Origin: Verrucomicrobiota bacterium
Lineage (GTDB): Bacteria; Verrucomicrobiota; Verrucomicrobiia; Verrucomicrobiales; Verrucomicrobiaceae
DNA length: 34,885 nt
NCBI GenBank assembly: GCA_017301975.1
Contig: JAFLEI010000053.1
Location: 1 to 34,885, forward strand
Direction of reading: 5' to 3'
Every line of letters starts with the position of its first letter. Position 1 is the stretch's first letter. The notes under the pieces were generated by a model that saw only the letters and a program-made list of their open reading frames with translations, ran no database searches and was not told where the DNA came from. Shown piece after piece: positions 1 to 8,663 of the stretch. The position numbers and the translations under genes were made by a program.

Positions 1-66
1 ACCCGCAAGAAACCTCCGCCGAAGCCGCCCATGAGCCTGCCGGGCATGCTCTTTGCCGCAGCCTGA
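1..66 (+). CDS. Possible C-terminal end of an upstream gene
   Basis: Frame 1 is open from the window edge to a TGA at 64-66. It encodes about 21 residues, beginning with a Lys/Pro-rich stretch (TRKKPPPKPP) and ending in small hydrophobic residues. Such a tail could close a larger protein lying to the left, but it is too short to identify. Chance openness over 66 bases is also likely in GC-rich DNA, so this is a tentative call. Confidence 0.3.
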   Translation, partial: TRKKPPPKPPMSLPGMLFAAA

Positions 67-126
67 GTGAGGACAAGTCCGAAATATCCCACCTATCCCC
101 CACCTATCTCGGGGCCAAACTCCAGG

Positions 127-253
127 GTCAGGCTTCCAGCCTGACAGGGGATAGAGGCGTCTCGCCTCTGTCTGATTCCGGACAAAGGCGGGACGCCTCG
201 ATCCGCTGACAGGCCGGAGGCCTATCCTCCGTGGACAGCCGGGACGGCTGTCC
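127..253. repeat. GGA-triloop hairpin cluster 1 (five hairpins)
   Basis: Five short perfect hairpins follow one another: 127-145 (GTCAGGCT-TCC-AGCCTGAC), 153-169 (AGAGGCG-TCT-CGCCTCT), 186-198 (AGGCG-GGA-CGCCT), 211-223 (AGGCC-GGA-GGCCT) and 233-253 (9-bp stem, GGA loop). The stems differ, but the three-base loop is GGA, or TCC on the other strand, in four of five; the remaining one is TCT. The last hairpin overlaps the first base of the TAG stop (253-255) of the radical SAM gene on the minus strand. The same family recurs at 10174-10326, 17328-17365 and 21967-22090. Confidence 0.85.
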
Positions 254-1482
254 TACTTCTTCTGCAGTCCCTTATACACGCCAAAATCATTGAAGAAAAA
301 CTTCTTCGCGAGCCAGTACATCCAGTGCTTTTCGGGGATCTCTTCGCCTTCGCGCCATTGGCTGGTGCGCGGGGTCATGCTTTCGAGTTCGGCCATGGCG
401 GTCTGGCGGATGGTGGAGTCTTTGGCGGTGTGCTTGGTGACGACGGCTTTCACCAGATCCGGGCGCTCAAGGACGATGCAGCCGCGGGTGTTGGCGGAGG
501 CGATGTTGCGGAAGTCGTGGAGGAATTCGCTCTTGGTGAAGACGTCGAAGAGGTCGTCATTGGTGCGGACGCTTTCCTTGGCGAACTGGATGATGGGGCA
601 GGGCTCGATGGCGCCGGTGGGGCTGATGTGATGGCTGATGCCGTTGGCCATGGGGCAGAGGGCCTGGCCGTTGTGATCGTAGTAGGCGTCCACGATGGCG
701 ATGGGCATCTTGGCGCGCATGTTGACGACGAATTTGCGCACCTGGGTGATCTGCTCGGGCGTGAGGGCGAGATCGGCGCTGATCTTGGGGCCCACGGGAC
801 GGTAGGTATGGTACCAAGCGTAGTGCACGCCCATGTCGATGAGGCGGCGCAGCCACTTCTCGGTGAGGAGATCGTCGATGTTCGTTTTGCACAGGCTGGT
901 GGCCACGCCGGTGAGGACGCGGGCATCCAGGCAGTTTTGCAGGCCGCGCAGGGTGCGGGTGAGCACGTCCTTGTTGCCACGGCGTTCGTTGCTGACGATC
1001 TCGGTGCCTTCAATGCTGACGAGCGGGGTGATGTTGCCGAGCTTGCGCATGGTTTCAGCGGCCTTGGCGGTGATCATCTGGCCGTTGGTGAAGACCTGGA
1101 AGAAGGCATCCGGGTGCATCGAGAGGAAGTCGAAGAGCTCGGGATGCATGAAGGGCTCGCCGCCGAGGATGCCGAAGAAGGCATTGCCGCGCCGTTTGGC
1201 GTCGTTCACGATCTTGTTGAGCTCGTCGAGATTGAGCGACTCGCGCGGTTTGTCCACGTCCACCCAGCAGCCCTGGCAGCGGAGGTTGCAGGAGTTCAGG
1301 ATGGAGATGTAGAAGAAGGGCGGGAAGTACTGGCCCTGCTTCATGCGCTGCTTGTGCAGCATGACGGAGCGCGCCCCCTTGTAACCGAAATTCCAGCCGA
1401 TTTTGGCCAGGCAGAGCGGATCGACGGTTTGAAGGATGCGGGAGGTGAGGGAAAGGAGCATGGGCAGTGAGGTTACGTTCAA
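253..1482 (-). CDS. Radical SAM protein of unknown substrate
   Basis: A 409-residue radical SAM enzyme, which would use a [4Fe-4S] cluster and S-adenosylmethionine to generate a radical. The cluster motif CNLRCQGC is visible at residues 65-72 (C65, C69, C72), followed by GGEP at 107-110, the usual SAM-binding element. Further cysteines near the C-terminus (in ALCPMANG, IEPCPII and TRGCIVL) suggest an auxiliary-cluster region like SPASM/twitch domains; this is inference. The first 50 residues are hydrophobic and basic and might associate with the membrane. The TTG at 1482 gives the longest product; an ATG at 1461 (residue 8) is an alternative, and neither has a clear ribosome-binding site. The gene diverges from the TPR operon. 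No substrate peptide or partner gene lies beside it, so the reaction is unknown. HpnH-like or other SPASM-type activities are possible but unsupported. Confidence 0.85.
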   Translation of the reverse strand: MNVTSLPMLLSLTSRILQTVDPLCLAKIGWNFGYKGARSVMLHKQRMKQGQYFPPFFYISILNSCNLRCQGCWVDVDKPRESLNLDELNKIVNDAKRRGNAFFGILGGEPFMHPELFDFLSMHPDAFFQVFTNGQMITAKAAETMRKLGNITPLVSIEGTEIVSNERRGNKDVLTRTLRGLQNCLDARVLTGVATSLCKTNIDDLLTEKWLRRLIDMGVHYAWYHTYRPVGPKISADLALTPEQITQVRKFVVNMRAKMPIAIVDAYYDHNGQALCPMANGISHHISPTGAIEPCPIIQFAKESVRTNDDLFDVFTKSEFLHDFRNIASANTRGCIVLERPDLVKAVVTKHTAKDSTIRQTAMAELESMTPRTSQWREGEEIPEKHWMYWLAKKFFFNDFGVYKGLQKK

Positions 1483-1599
1483 GAGGTCATGTTGTGTTCA
1501 AAGGTCAAGGTGGGAGGCCACAAAAAGCAGTCGAAGTATCGCAAGGGCTGACCGGCAATGACCGGGAGGCGGGCGTAACCATGTGCAGAGAGGCACGCC

Positions 1600-3447
1600 A
1601 TGAACCACCAACCTCCAACGGAAGATCTGGGATCACGCAATCACTGGCGCAGGGTGCTGTGGGTGGTGCTGGTCGTTCTGATCGTCCTGATGGCACGGCG
1701 AATGGCCGGAGCTGCGGATGCCTGGCAGACGGCGGACAGCCTGCTCACGAGTGGGAAGCCCAAGGAGGCGGCCGCTGCTTATGAAAAGCTGATGCGGCAG
1801 AAACCCAACGATGCGCGGGCCTACATGGGGCGTGGGCGTGCGCGCTGGCGGCTGAATGAACTGGACGGAGCAATTGCGGATTTCACCCAGGTGCTCACAT
1901 TGACGCCGAAGGATTCATCGGCCTACAACAACCGTGCCCTGGCCTATGACAACAAGGGGCAGCGTGATCTGGCCCTGGCGGATTATTCCAAGGCGATCGA
2001 GTTGAACCCGAAGAACGCGCTGTTTTACTTCAACCGGGCGCTCACATGGAGCGCGGTCAAAGAGCCGGACAAGGCGCTGGCGGACTACACGGCGGCCATT
2101 GAGCTGGATCCCAAAAAAGAACTTTTCCACACGAACCGCGCCGATGTGCTGCTGCTGCGCGGTGAGTATGAGAAGGCGGTGGAGGATTGTGACAAGGCTC
2201 TTTCTCTGAACGACAAGAACGCGGTGGCGTACTTTAACCGAGCCACGGCATACGATCAGATGGGCGAGAAAGAACGTGCGCTGGCAGACTATGGCAAGGC
2301 GGTGGAGCTGGATCCGAAGGTGGCGAAGTTTCACAACAACCGCGGCTTCTTTTTGATGAACCGCGGCGACAACGAGCCAGCGATCGAATGCTTCACCAAG
2401 GCGCTGGAACTGATCCCGACGGGTTCGATCTATCTGAACAATCGCGGGCAGGCATGGCTGAACCTGGGGCAGCGGGAGAAGGCGATGGCGGACTTTGACA
2501 AGGCGCTGCAGATCAATCCGCAGCACGCCAAGGTGTATCGCAATCGCGCGGGTGCATGGCTGGCCGCCGGTGAGTTTCAAAAGGCCGTGGCAGATGCCAC
2601 GAAGTGCCTTGAGCTGCTGCCCACCGAGTCACGGGCGTTTCAAATACGCGGTGAAGCCCGCGAAGCGCTGGGTGACAGTGCCGGAGCCAAGGAAGATCTG
2701 GAGCGTGCGACGATTTTGGGGCCGCAACCGCCGGTGGGTGTCGCGGCCTGGGTGCCGGTGGAGATCAAGAAGCGTGAGGAGCAGGCGATGAAGGCGCTGC
2801 TTGCAGATGCCTCGCCTGAAAACCGCCACACGATGGCGGTGGTGCGGCATGACCATGCGTTTGCGATTCTTGATCAACCGCAGCGCGAGCCTGACCAAGC
2901 CGCGCTGGAGGAGGCGGTGGGATATGCGCGGTCGGCTTCGGCGCTGGAGCCGGGAAATGCCTCGCACTTGTTTCTGACGGGGCTGCTGTATCAAGAGCTT
3001 GCCCCGTTCGATGAGCGCGCGCTGGTGATGGCGGAGAAGATGTTCACGCAGGCTGTGGATGTGGATGCCGAATATGCGGCGGCATGGCTGGAACTGGGAC
3101 TGCTGATGGCGGCGCAAGATCGCGGCATGGAGGCCATCTCTGCGCTGGAAAATGCACTGGAGAGCGATCCTGCGGCTGCTGCGGCGCATGCCGTGGGACC
3201 TCTGTGCGCGGAGTATGCGGCGAATGACGAGGGGTATCGCGGAGTGGATTTTTTTGAGGCGCAGTATGCGGCGAATCCCGAGGTCTCGGCGCTCGGAGTT
3301 GGCCGTGCGATCATGCTGAACTACTGCGGTGATCGGAAGGAGGCGCTGTCGCAGGCGCGGGACATCCTGCTGATCGAGGAGGCAGGCACGCCGGAGCATG
3401 ATTACGCCGCCAAGCTGGTGGCTGAATGGGAAGGAGCGAAGCCATGA
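1600..3447 (+). CDS. Membrane-anchored TPR protein
   Basis: A 615-residue protein with one N-terminal membrane segment (about residues 15-34, after basic residues HWRR) and then about ten consecutive 34-residue tetratricopeptide repeats (about 38-375). The repeat consensus resembles AYxNRAxAYxxxGxxxxALADYxKAIELxPKx. After a linker come two or three more degenerate helical repeats (about 455-600). TPR arrays bind other proteins; here the array would lie mainly outside the cytoplasm if the N-terminus is a signal anchor. The ATG at 1600 follows a purine-rich GAGAGG at 1587-1592. The TGA overlaps the ATG of the next gene (ATGA at 3444-3447), so the two are probably translated together and may act together. 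The partner and pathway are not recognised. Confidence 0.85.
   Translation: MNHQPPTEDLGSRNHWRRVLWVVLVVLIVLMARRMAGAADAWQTADSLLTSGKPKEAAAAYEKLMRQKPNDARAYMGRGRARWRLNELDGAIADFTQVLTLTPKDSSAYNNRALAYDNKGQRDLALADYSKAIELNPKNALFYFNRALTWSAVKEPDKALADYTAAIELDPKKELFHTNRADVLLLRGEYEKAVEDCDKALSLNDKNAVAYFNRATAYDQMGEKERALADYGKAVELDPKVAKFHNNRGFFLMNRGDNEPAIECFTKALELIPTGSIYLNNRGQAWLNLGQREKAMADFDKALQINPQHAKVYRNRAGAWLAAGEFQKAVADATKCLELLPTESRAFQIRGEAREALGDSAGAKEDLERATILGPQPPVGVAAWVPVEIKKREEQAMKALLADASPENRHTMAVVRHDHAFAILDQPQREPDQAALEEAVGYARSASALEPGNASHLFLTGLLYQELAPFDERALVMAEKMFTQAVDVDAEYAAAWLELGLLMAAQDRGMEAISALENALESDPAAAAAHAVGPLCAEYAANDEGYRGVDFFEAQYAANPEVSALGVGRAIMLNYCGDRKEALSQARDILLIEEAGTPEHDYAAKLVAEWEGAKP
3431..3436 (+). 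promoter_or_regulatory. Ribosome-binding site for the 861-residue gene
   Basis: AAGGAG lies 7 bases before the ATG at 3444, inside the end of the TPR gene. It supports 3444 as the start over the in-frame codon at 3426. It is one of the few clear Shine-Dalgarno sequences in this window. Confidence 0.7.
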
Positions 3448-6029
3448 AACGAATCATGATATGCTGGGCCTTGCTGAGCCGTGCGGTTTTTGCGCAGACA
3501 GGAGAGGTGATGGTGAGCTTTGAATCCATCGAGGCGGCGCAGCAGGCGGAGCGTCAGGCGTTCCAGGAGCGGAAGGCGGCGCTGCAGCAGCAACCGGCCA
3601 GCCCGCAGCGGGATGCGCAATTGCGCGAGGAGGTGCTCAAGCATCAGGCGGAAGCCAAGAGGCTTTCGATGCAGCAGCAGGCGGCGCGCAAGGAGGTGAT
3701 CTCCGACCTGAAACAAAAATGGAGCAAGGTGGAGTCTGACTGGCAAAGCGAATGCGCACGGCATGATGCGGCGCAGAAGCAGATCGAAAAAATGCCTGAG
3801 GGTGCGGCGAAAACGGCGCAGATCGAGGCCGAGAACGCGGCGCACCGCAGCACCAGCAAGCAGATCGCCACCCAACGAAACGTGGTGCATGAGGGCGTGA
3901 TCAATCAGGCGAACCGGGATGTGATGGGCGGGACGAGCAACGCCAGCAACAGTGCGAAGCAGACGGCGGGCACCACGATCACCGATCCGAATCATCGCGG
4001 CATGAACGGTGACTTTGACGCGGGCGGCGGCTACCGCACGACGGAGAAGGCGGGGAAGATTCTCAATGAGATCGGCGTGAAGGGCCCCAATGGCGGCCCC
4101 GTGAAAGTGACGGGCGGCGTGCTGGAGACTTCGCCTGAGTTTGGCATGACGGTGAATGCCGCGCCGGGCACGGACCGCATCGGCAGCGCGGGGCATCAGG
4201 CGCAGGTGAAGATGGGCGCACAGCATGGCGAGACGTATGTTTCAGAGACCGGAGGATCGCTGAAGCCAGGGGCGCTGAAGGACCATGTGGCCACGATGGA
4301 TCACGCGAAAAAAGCGCTGCACGGCACCAGCGCGCCGCCGGAGACTCTGGTGGGCGGAGCACCGGAAGGCCAGATGATGGCCAAAGGGGCGCTGAAGGCG
4401 GCAAATCAGGCGGGACTGGACCCCGAGATGGTCAAAACCATCGCCAAACAAAATGGCGTCAAGAACCCTGAGGACATCCTCGACAAACTGGGGGAGATCA
4501 AAACGGGCCGCACGACGATTTCAAACGCTGATGAAGCCGCCAAGCTGCAAAAAACCACGCGGGACATTCTGAATGCCGCCGAGGCCAAGACCAAGACAGC
4601 CGCGGCGGCTGAAGTGCAGCAGACACAGACGAAGATCAACGAGTTGGAGGCGAAAGGGCTGAAGGCGGAGGCCCAGCAGGCACGCAATGAACTGGCGGAC
4701 TACAAAGCCAAGGCCAATGCCACCACCGAGGCCGTGCGCGGGCCGAATGAACCGGTGACCAAAGCTGGCGGCCCGAGCGAACCTGTAACGAAGCCCGGTG
4801 GTGCGAAAAGCGTGGCGGTGGAACCGGAGGCGAAAGCAGCCTCCGGAGGCCGGCTGATGAAGGGCGCGGGGCTGGCTCTCGGTGCCTACGGCATCTACGA
4901 AGGCTACAAGACGGCCAAGGAGGAGATGGAGGCGAAGAAGCAGGGCGAGCCCTCGGGCGCGCTTGGCTGGACCAAGGACAAGGCTGAGCTGGCCGGGCTC
5001 ACCCTGTGGCATGGCCTGGGATTTGGATCGATGGCGGACATCGGCGCGAAGGCTGGCAAGGATGCGTTTGATCAATACCAGAAGGACATCGCTGCGGGCA
5101 AGATTTCCCCCGATTCGTGGAAGTCCTATCTGGAAATGAAGGGCAAGGCCGTGCTTGGCGGTCTCTATGGCGGTGCGAAAGCCATCACCTATGACGCGGC
5201 CAAGCAGAGCGGCACGAATTTGGGCAATGCGATTGGCGAGGGACTCGGGGCCGGGAAGGGTCTTTTCGACCAACTGAAAAGCGCCCGCAATGAGAAGCAG
5301 ATCAACGAGGAACGGTCGAAGGAGATCTACGACAAGCTCATCAAGAACGGGGCCTCCCCCGTGGGTGCACAGCGTGCGGCAGATGGCGTGAAAAACGGCG
5401 ATTTCACCGAGGCGAAGCGGCTGAACAAGGTGCTGGAGGGCAAGAAGGCCGCGAAGCTGGCGGCTGCGGAGCCTGAGCCGAAAACGCGGACCTATCGTGA
5501 GCGCAAAAAACTCACCGCCAAGAAGGAAGCGGGCAGAGAGGAGGCCAAGGCCCGCGAAAACGCCACCGATGACGCAGTGAAGATGCGCGAAACCGTGATC
5601 GCCAAATTGAAGGCCAAAGGCCTGCCTGCGAATTCGAGCATCGTGGATCGTCTCGTGCGTGTGCTGGAGAGCGATGGTGTTCCCGCGCTCGAAGCGGCGA
5701 TAGGTGAGATGAGCGGCATGCAAGGCACCTTTTCCGGCTCCTTGAGCGGCAAGGGGACCATCCGCATCACCGTGACCGGTTCACGCGTCACGGGGAGCTA
5801 TGGCCAGACCGTCACCGTCGGCGGCCAGACCGCCAGCGCTCGTGCGAGCATCAGCGGCGATGTCGAACTGAGTTCCGGCACGATTTCGATGAAGATGACC
5901 GGATCCGTCGTGGCGAAGGACACCAATGTGCCCATCAACTCCTCGATGAGCGGCAGTTTCACCGGCAAGGGCTACAAAGGCTCCGCCAGCATCCCCGGCG
6001 GTCGTGCCTCGTGGAGCGTGAGCAAGTGA
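3444..6029 (+). CDS. Large secreted protein of unknown function
   Basis: An 861-residue protein I do not recognise. The N-terminus (MKRIMICWALLSRAVFAQ) looks like a signal peptide. Residues about 20-150 are Gln/Glu/Ala/Lys-rich and probably coiled coil. About 150-330 is Gly-rich and soluble. About 380-430 is again helical. About 465-490 is a Gly/Ala-rich hydrophobic stretch (KGAGLALGAYGIYEGY), followed by another around 510-600 (GLGFGSMADIGAKAG, GGLYGGAKAI). About 640-740 is highly charged. The last 100 residues (759-861) are Ser/Gly/Thr-rich alternating beta-type sequence with repeats of the form GSxSGKG / SGSFTGKG, like a small secreted beta domain. The start overlaps the TPR gene by ATGA and has its own AAGGAG. 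The multi-part layout resembles large secreted effectors or surface proteins, but no toxin or enzyme motif was seen. Confidence 0.8.
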   Translation: MKRIMICWALLSRAVFAQTGEVMVSFESIEAAQQAERQAFQERKAALQQQPASPQRDAQLREEVLKHQAEAKRLSMQQQAARKEVISDLKQKWSKVESDWQSECARHDAAQKQIEKMPEGAAKTAQIEAENAAHRSTSKQIATQRNVVHEGVINQANRDVMGGTSNASNSAKQTAGTTITDPNHRGMNGDFDAGGGYRTTEKAGKILNEIGVKGPNGGPVKVTGGVLETSPEFGMTVNAAPGTDRIGSAGHQAQVKMGAQHGETYVSETGGSLKPGALKDHVATMDHAKKALHGTSAPPETLVGGAPEGQMMAKGALKAANQAGLDPEMVKTIAKQNGVKNPEDILDKLGEIKTGRTTISNADEAAKLQKTTRDILNAAEAKTKTAAAAEVQQTQTKINELEAKGLKAEAQQARNELADYKAKANATTEAVRGPNEPVTKAGGPSEPVTKPGGAKSVAVEPEAKAASGGRLMKGAGLALGAYGIYEGYKTAKEEMEAKKQGEPSGALGWTKDKAELAGLTLWHGLGFGSMADIGAKAGKDAFDQYQKDIAAGKISPDSWKSYLEMKGKAVLGGLYGGAKAITYDAAKQSGTNLGNAIGEGLGAGKGLFDQLKSARNEKQINEERSKEIYDKLIKNGASPVGAQRAADGVKNGDFTEAKRLNKVLEGKKAAKLAAAEPEPKTRTYRERKKLTAKKEAGREEAKARENATDDAVKMRETVIAKLKAKGLPANSSIVDRLVRVLESDGVPALEAAIGEMSGMQGTFSGSLSGKGTIRITVTGSRVTGSYGQTVTVGGQTASARASISGDVELSSGTISMKMTGSVVAKDTNVPINSSMSGSFTGKGYKGSASIPGGRASWSVSK

Positions 6030-6103
6030 ATGCTCGACCAAGTTTTGCGCTCTTGTCTCAAACTTCCGTTGGCTTCACTGAGAGCGTTCGTTAGTCTGGC
6101 AGG

Positions 6104-8068
6104 GTGAGTTACCAAGTTTTTGCCCGCAAATACCGCCCCAAGACCTTCGAAGACGTTCTCGGCCAGGATCACGTTGTTCGGACGCTGCGCAATGCCATCG
6201 CCCAGCAGCGGCTGGCGCATGCCTACCTGTTTGTGGGACCACGTGGCACGGGGAAGACCTCCACGGCGCGTATTTTTGCCAAGGCGCTGTGCGCCAAGGG
6301 CGGGCCGACGATTGATTTCGACCCGGAAGACGAGCTGAGCATCGAGATCGCCGAAGGGCGCTGCATGGACGTGCTGGAGATCGACGGCGCGAGCAACAAC
6401 GGCGTGGAGCAGGTGCGCGAGCTGCGCGACAACGTGAAGTACGCCCCCACGCGCTGCCGCTACAAGATCTACTACATTGACGAGGTGCACATGCTCACCA
6501 CGGGGGCCTTCAATGCGCTGCTCAAGACACTGGAAGAGCCGCCGGAGCATGTGAAGTTCATCTTTGCCACCACGGAGGCGAACAAGATACTGCCCACGAT
6601 CATCAGCCGCTGCCAGCGCTTTGACCTGCGGCGCATCCCGAATGCGGTGATCGCCAAGCACCTGCTGCACATCGCGCAGCTTGAAGGGGTGAATCTGGAC
6701 GAGAAGGCGGCCTATGCCATCGGCAAGGGCGCGGAAGGCGGGATGCGCGATGCGCAGTCCATGCTGGACCAGCTCGTGGCCTTCTGCGGTGGCAACATCA
6801 CCGAGCAGGATGTGCTGGATGTCTTTGGATTCACCTCGGGGGAGTCTGTGGCGGCGCTGGCACGGCACATTCTGGAAAGCGACACCGTGGGAGCCCTGCG
6901 CGCCGTGTATGAGCAGAACGAAGCCGGCAAGGAGCTGGGCCGATTCCTGGGCGATCTGATCCAGCATTTCCGCACGCTGCTGGTGCAGCAGGCGGACCCG
7001 GAAGCTGCGGCGGAAGATTTGAGCCCGGAAGTGGCGGAGGAAGTCGTGGCGCAGGCCCAGATGGCGGACACCGAGCAGCTCCTGCGCGTGGTGGACGGTC
7101 TGGCCGAGGTGGACTCTCGCATGCGCTGGGCCAGCAACAAGCGCCTGCACTTTGAGCTGGGCGTCATCGCCGCCGTGCAGAGCCTGAACGAGGTTTCCAT
7201 CAGTGATGTCATTAACGCGCTGGATTCCGGCAGTGCTGAGGGTTTGACCCGGCCAGCCCCGCGTGTGCAGGCGGCCCCACCGCCGCTGCGCCGTGCGCCA
7301 GAGCCGGTGAAGACCGCGCCTGTGGTGCGTGAACCTGCCCCGGCCCCGGCGCCCGTCATGGCCAGGGCCCCTGAGCCCGAGACTGAACGGCAGCCTGTGG
7401 CGAAGGCGCCCGCGCCTGTGGAAAAAGCACCCGAGCCGGTCGTGGAGAGAGCGCCCGCGCCCGTGGTGGAAGCGCCCGCTCCAGTCTTGGAGAGAGCTCC
7501 CGCACCGCAGCCCGTCGCGGCGGTGAAGGTGAAGGAAGCTTCGCCCGTGGATGAACCGGGAGAGCTGTTTAGCGAAGATGTTTTCTGGTCGAAGTTTGTT
7601 GATCAGGTGAAGGCTCGCCGTCTTTTGATCGCACCGTGGGTGCAGTCCGCGACGCTGATGAGCGTCTCGCAGAGTGCAATCAAGCTGGGCTTTCCGCCGA
7701 GCGAGAGCTTTAACCGCGACAGCCTGATGCGCCCCGCGCAGGTGAGTTTCCTGGAAGGACTGGCGCAGGAGCTGACAGGGAGGCCGATGAAGTTTGAGTT
7801 TGTGCTCGATTCAAGCCTCAAGGCCCAAACCTTTGCCGACATTGATCTGGGCCTCCTGAACGAGCCCTCGCCTGAGCCCAAGCCTGCGGCTGAAGCCAGG
7901 CCTGAGCCAAAAGCCGAGGTGAACGCCGCACAGCAGACGGAGCTCATGAAGGCGGACGCGCCTAGCGCCGCCGCCACGGCCCCCACGCCTCCCGATGATT
8001 TTTACAACGACCCGCTGATCCAGCAGGCGATGGTGAAGTTCAAGGCGAAGCTGGTGGCGGCGGAGTAG
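6104..8068 (+). CDS. dnaX: DNA polymerase III subunit gamma/tau
   Basis: The clamp-loader ATPase of the replicative polymerase, 654 residues. Visible motifs are the N-terminal YQVFARKYRPKTFEDVLGQ, Walker A GPRGTGKT (45-52), the Walker B/DExH-like IDEVHM (125-130), TLEEPPEHVKF (142-152) and SRC with the trans-acting arginine (R169). The region between Walker A and LEIDGASN, which in most bacteria carries a four-cysteine zinc module, keeps only C63 and C87 and is acidic instead, so no zinc site is expected. Residues about 385-490 form a Pro/Ala/Glu-rich linker of repeated APAP/PEPV units, followed by a tau-like C-terminal domain (about 497-580). The start is GTG at 6104, giving the canonical N-terminus. 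No convincing frameshift signal for a separate gamma was found. The gene is followed by tandem 144-bp repeat elements. Confidence 0.97.
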   Translation: MSYQVFARKYRPKTFEDVLGQDHVVRTLRNAIAQQRLAHAYLFVGPRGTGKTSTARIFAKALCAKGGPTIDFDPEDELSIEIAEGRCMDVLEIDGASNNGVEQVRELRDNVKYAPTRCRYKIYYIDEVHMLTTGAFNALLKTLEEPPEHVKFIFATTEANKILPTIISRCQRFDLRRIPNAVIAKHLLHIAQLEGVNLDEKAAYAIGKGAEGGMRDAQSMLDQLVAFCGGNITEQDVLDVFGFTSGESVAALARHILESDTVGALRAVYEQNEAGKELGRFLGDLIQHFRTLLVQQADPEAAAEDLSPEVAEEVVAQAQMADTEQLLRVVDGLAEVDSRMRWASNKRLHFELGVIAAVQSLNEVSISDVINALDSGSAEGLTRPAPRVQAAPPPLRRAPEPVKTAPVVREPAPAPAPVMARAPEPETERQPVAKAPAPVEKAPEPVVERAPAPVVEAPAPVLERAPAPQPVAAVKVKEASPVDEPGELFSEDVFWSKFVDQVKARRLLIAPWVQSATLMSVSQSAIKLGFPPSESFNRDSLMRPAQVSFLEGLAQELTGRPMKFEFVLDSSLKAQTFADIDLGLLNEPSPEPKPAAEARPEPKAEVNAAQQTELMKADAPSAAATAPTPPDDFYNDPLIQQAMVKFKAKLVAAE

Positions 8069-8091
8069 GGGCCTGCAGCCCCGCGTTCGTT

Positions 8092-8235
8092 CGTAGGTCG
8101 GCCGTGTTTGGCGTCGAGCGCGTTTCATGCTCCACCGCCCCCACCGCCAAACCGCCCGACTTCGAGGAGGTCCGCACGCCGTGGGGTTTGCCGTACGCTC
8201 GCAGACGGGCGGGCTGTCGCCACGACCGTCCTACG
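8092..8235 (+). repeat. 144-bp palindromic element, copy 1
   Basis: Begins CGTAGGTCGGCCGTGTTTGG and ends GCCACGACCGTCCTACG. The two ends are imperfect inverted repeats. Inside, CGCCAAACCGCCCGAC faces the left end, and GACGGGCGG faces CCGCCCGAC, so four related arms can pair in more than one way. No coding potential is apparent. Confidence 0.85.
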
Positions 8236-8257
8236 TCCATGCAGCTCTGCGGTCATT

Positions 8258-8402
8258 CGTAGGTCGGCCGTGTTTGGCGTCGAGCGCGTTTCATGCTCCA
8301 CCGCCCCCACCGCCAAACCGCCCGACTTCGAGGACGTCCGTACGCCGTGGGGGGTTGCCGTACGCTCGCAGACGGGCGGGCTGTCGCCACGACCGTCCTA
8401 CG
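8258..8402 (+). repeat. 144-bp palindromic element, copy 2
   Basis: Nearly identical to copy 1. It begins 166 bases after copy 1, with a 22-base spacer (TCCATGCAGCTCTG...) that resembles the spacer after copy 2, so the unit was duplicated together with its flank. Confidence 0.85.
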
Positions 8403-8418
8403 TCCAGGCAGCCCTGCG

Positions 8419-8555
8419 TTTGCCGTGTTTGGCGTCGAGCGCGTTTCATGCTCCACCGCTCCCTCCGCCAAACCGCCCGACTGCGAAGACGTCCGTACGC
8501 CGTGAGGCTTGCCGTACGCTCGCAGACGGGCGGGCTTCGCCACGACCGTCCTACG
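8419..8555 (+). repeat. 144-bp palindromic element, copy 3 (5' truncated)
   Basis: Lacks the first bases of the left terminus (starts near TGCCGTGTTTGGCG) but is otherwise a full copy with the GCCACGACCGTCCTACG end. A short fourth fragment carrying only the left part follows at about 8572-8592. Confidence 0.8.
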
Positions 8556-8663
8556 TCCATGCAGCCCTGGGTTTGCCGTGTTTGGCGTCGAGGGTGCTGG
8601 TGGCATCAGGAAAAGCTCGCAAAGGGTCGCTTGCTGTCTTTGGATGGCGGCTTTCCCACGCCC

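Larger units (their letters stand above)
8069..8663. other. Gene-free stretch holding tandem 144-bp elements
   Basis: These 595 bases between dnaX and the POT transporter contain three near-identical copies of the 144-bp dispersed element and a fourth 5' fragment (about 8572-8592), then about 70 bases of unique sequence before the transporter ATG. Open frames through this stretch run across the repeats in every frame and are not credible genes. Confidence 0.85.

Noticed and set aside
325..1470. Plus-strand open frame opposite the radical SAM gene
   Set aside because: Shadow frame: low-complexity Gly/Ala/Val/Asp composition and no motif, while the minus strand carries an intact CxxxCxxC enzyme.
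7422..7426. Possible frameshift site producing a shorter DnaX gamma form
   Set aside because: There is only an A5 run (GTG GAA AAA GCA), not an A AAA AAG heptamer or a long A-tract, although its position (codon 440) is near where gamma ends in E. coli.
8127..8663. N-terminal extension of the POT transporter
   Set aside because: The extra residues are translations of the 144-bp repeats; the conserved transporter start lies at 8664.
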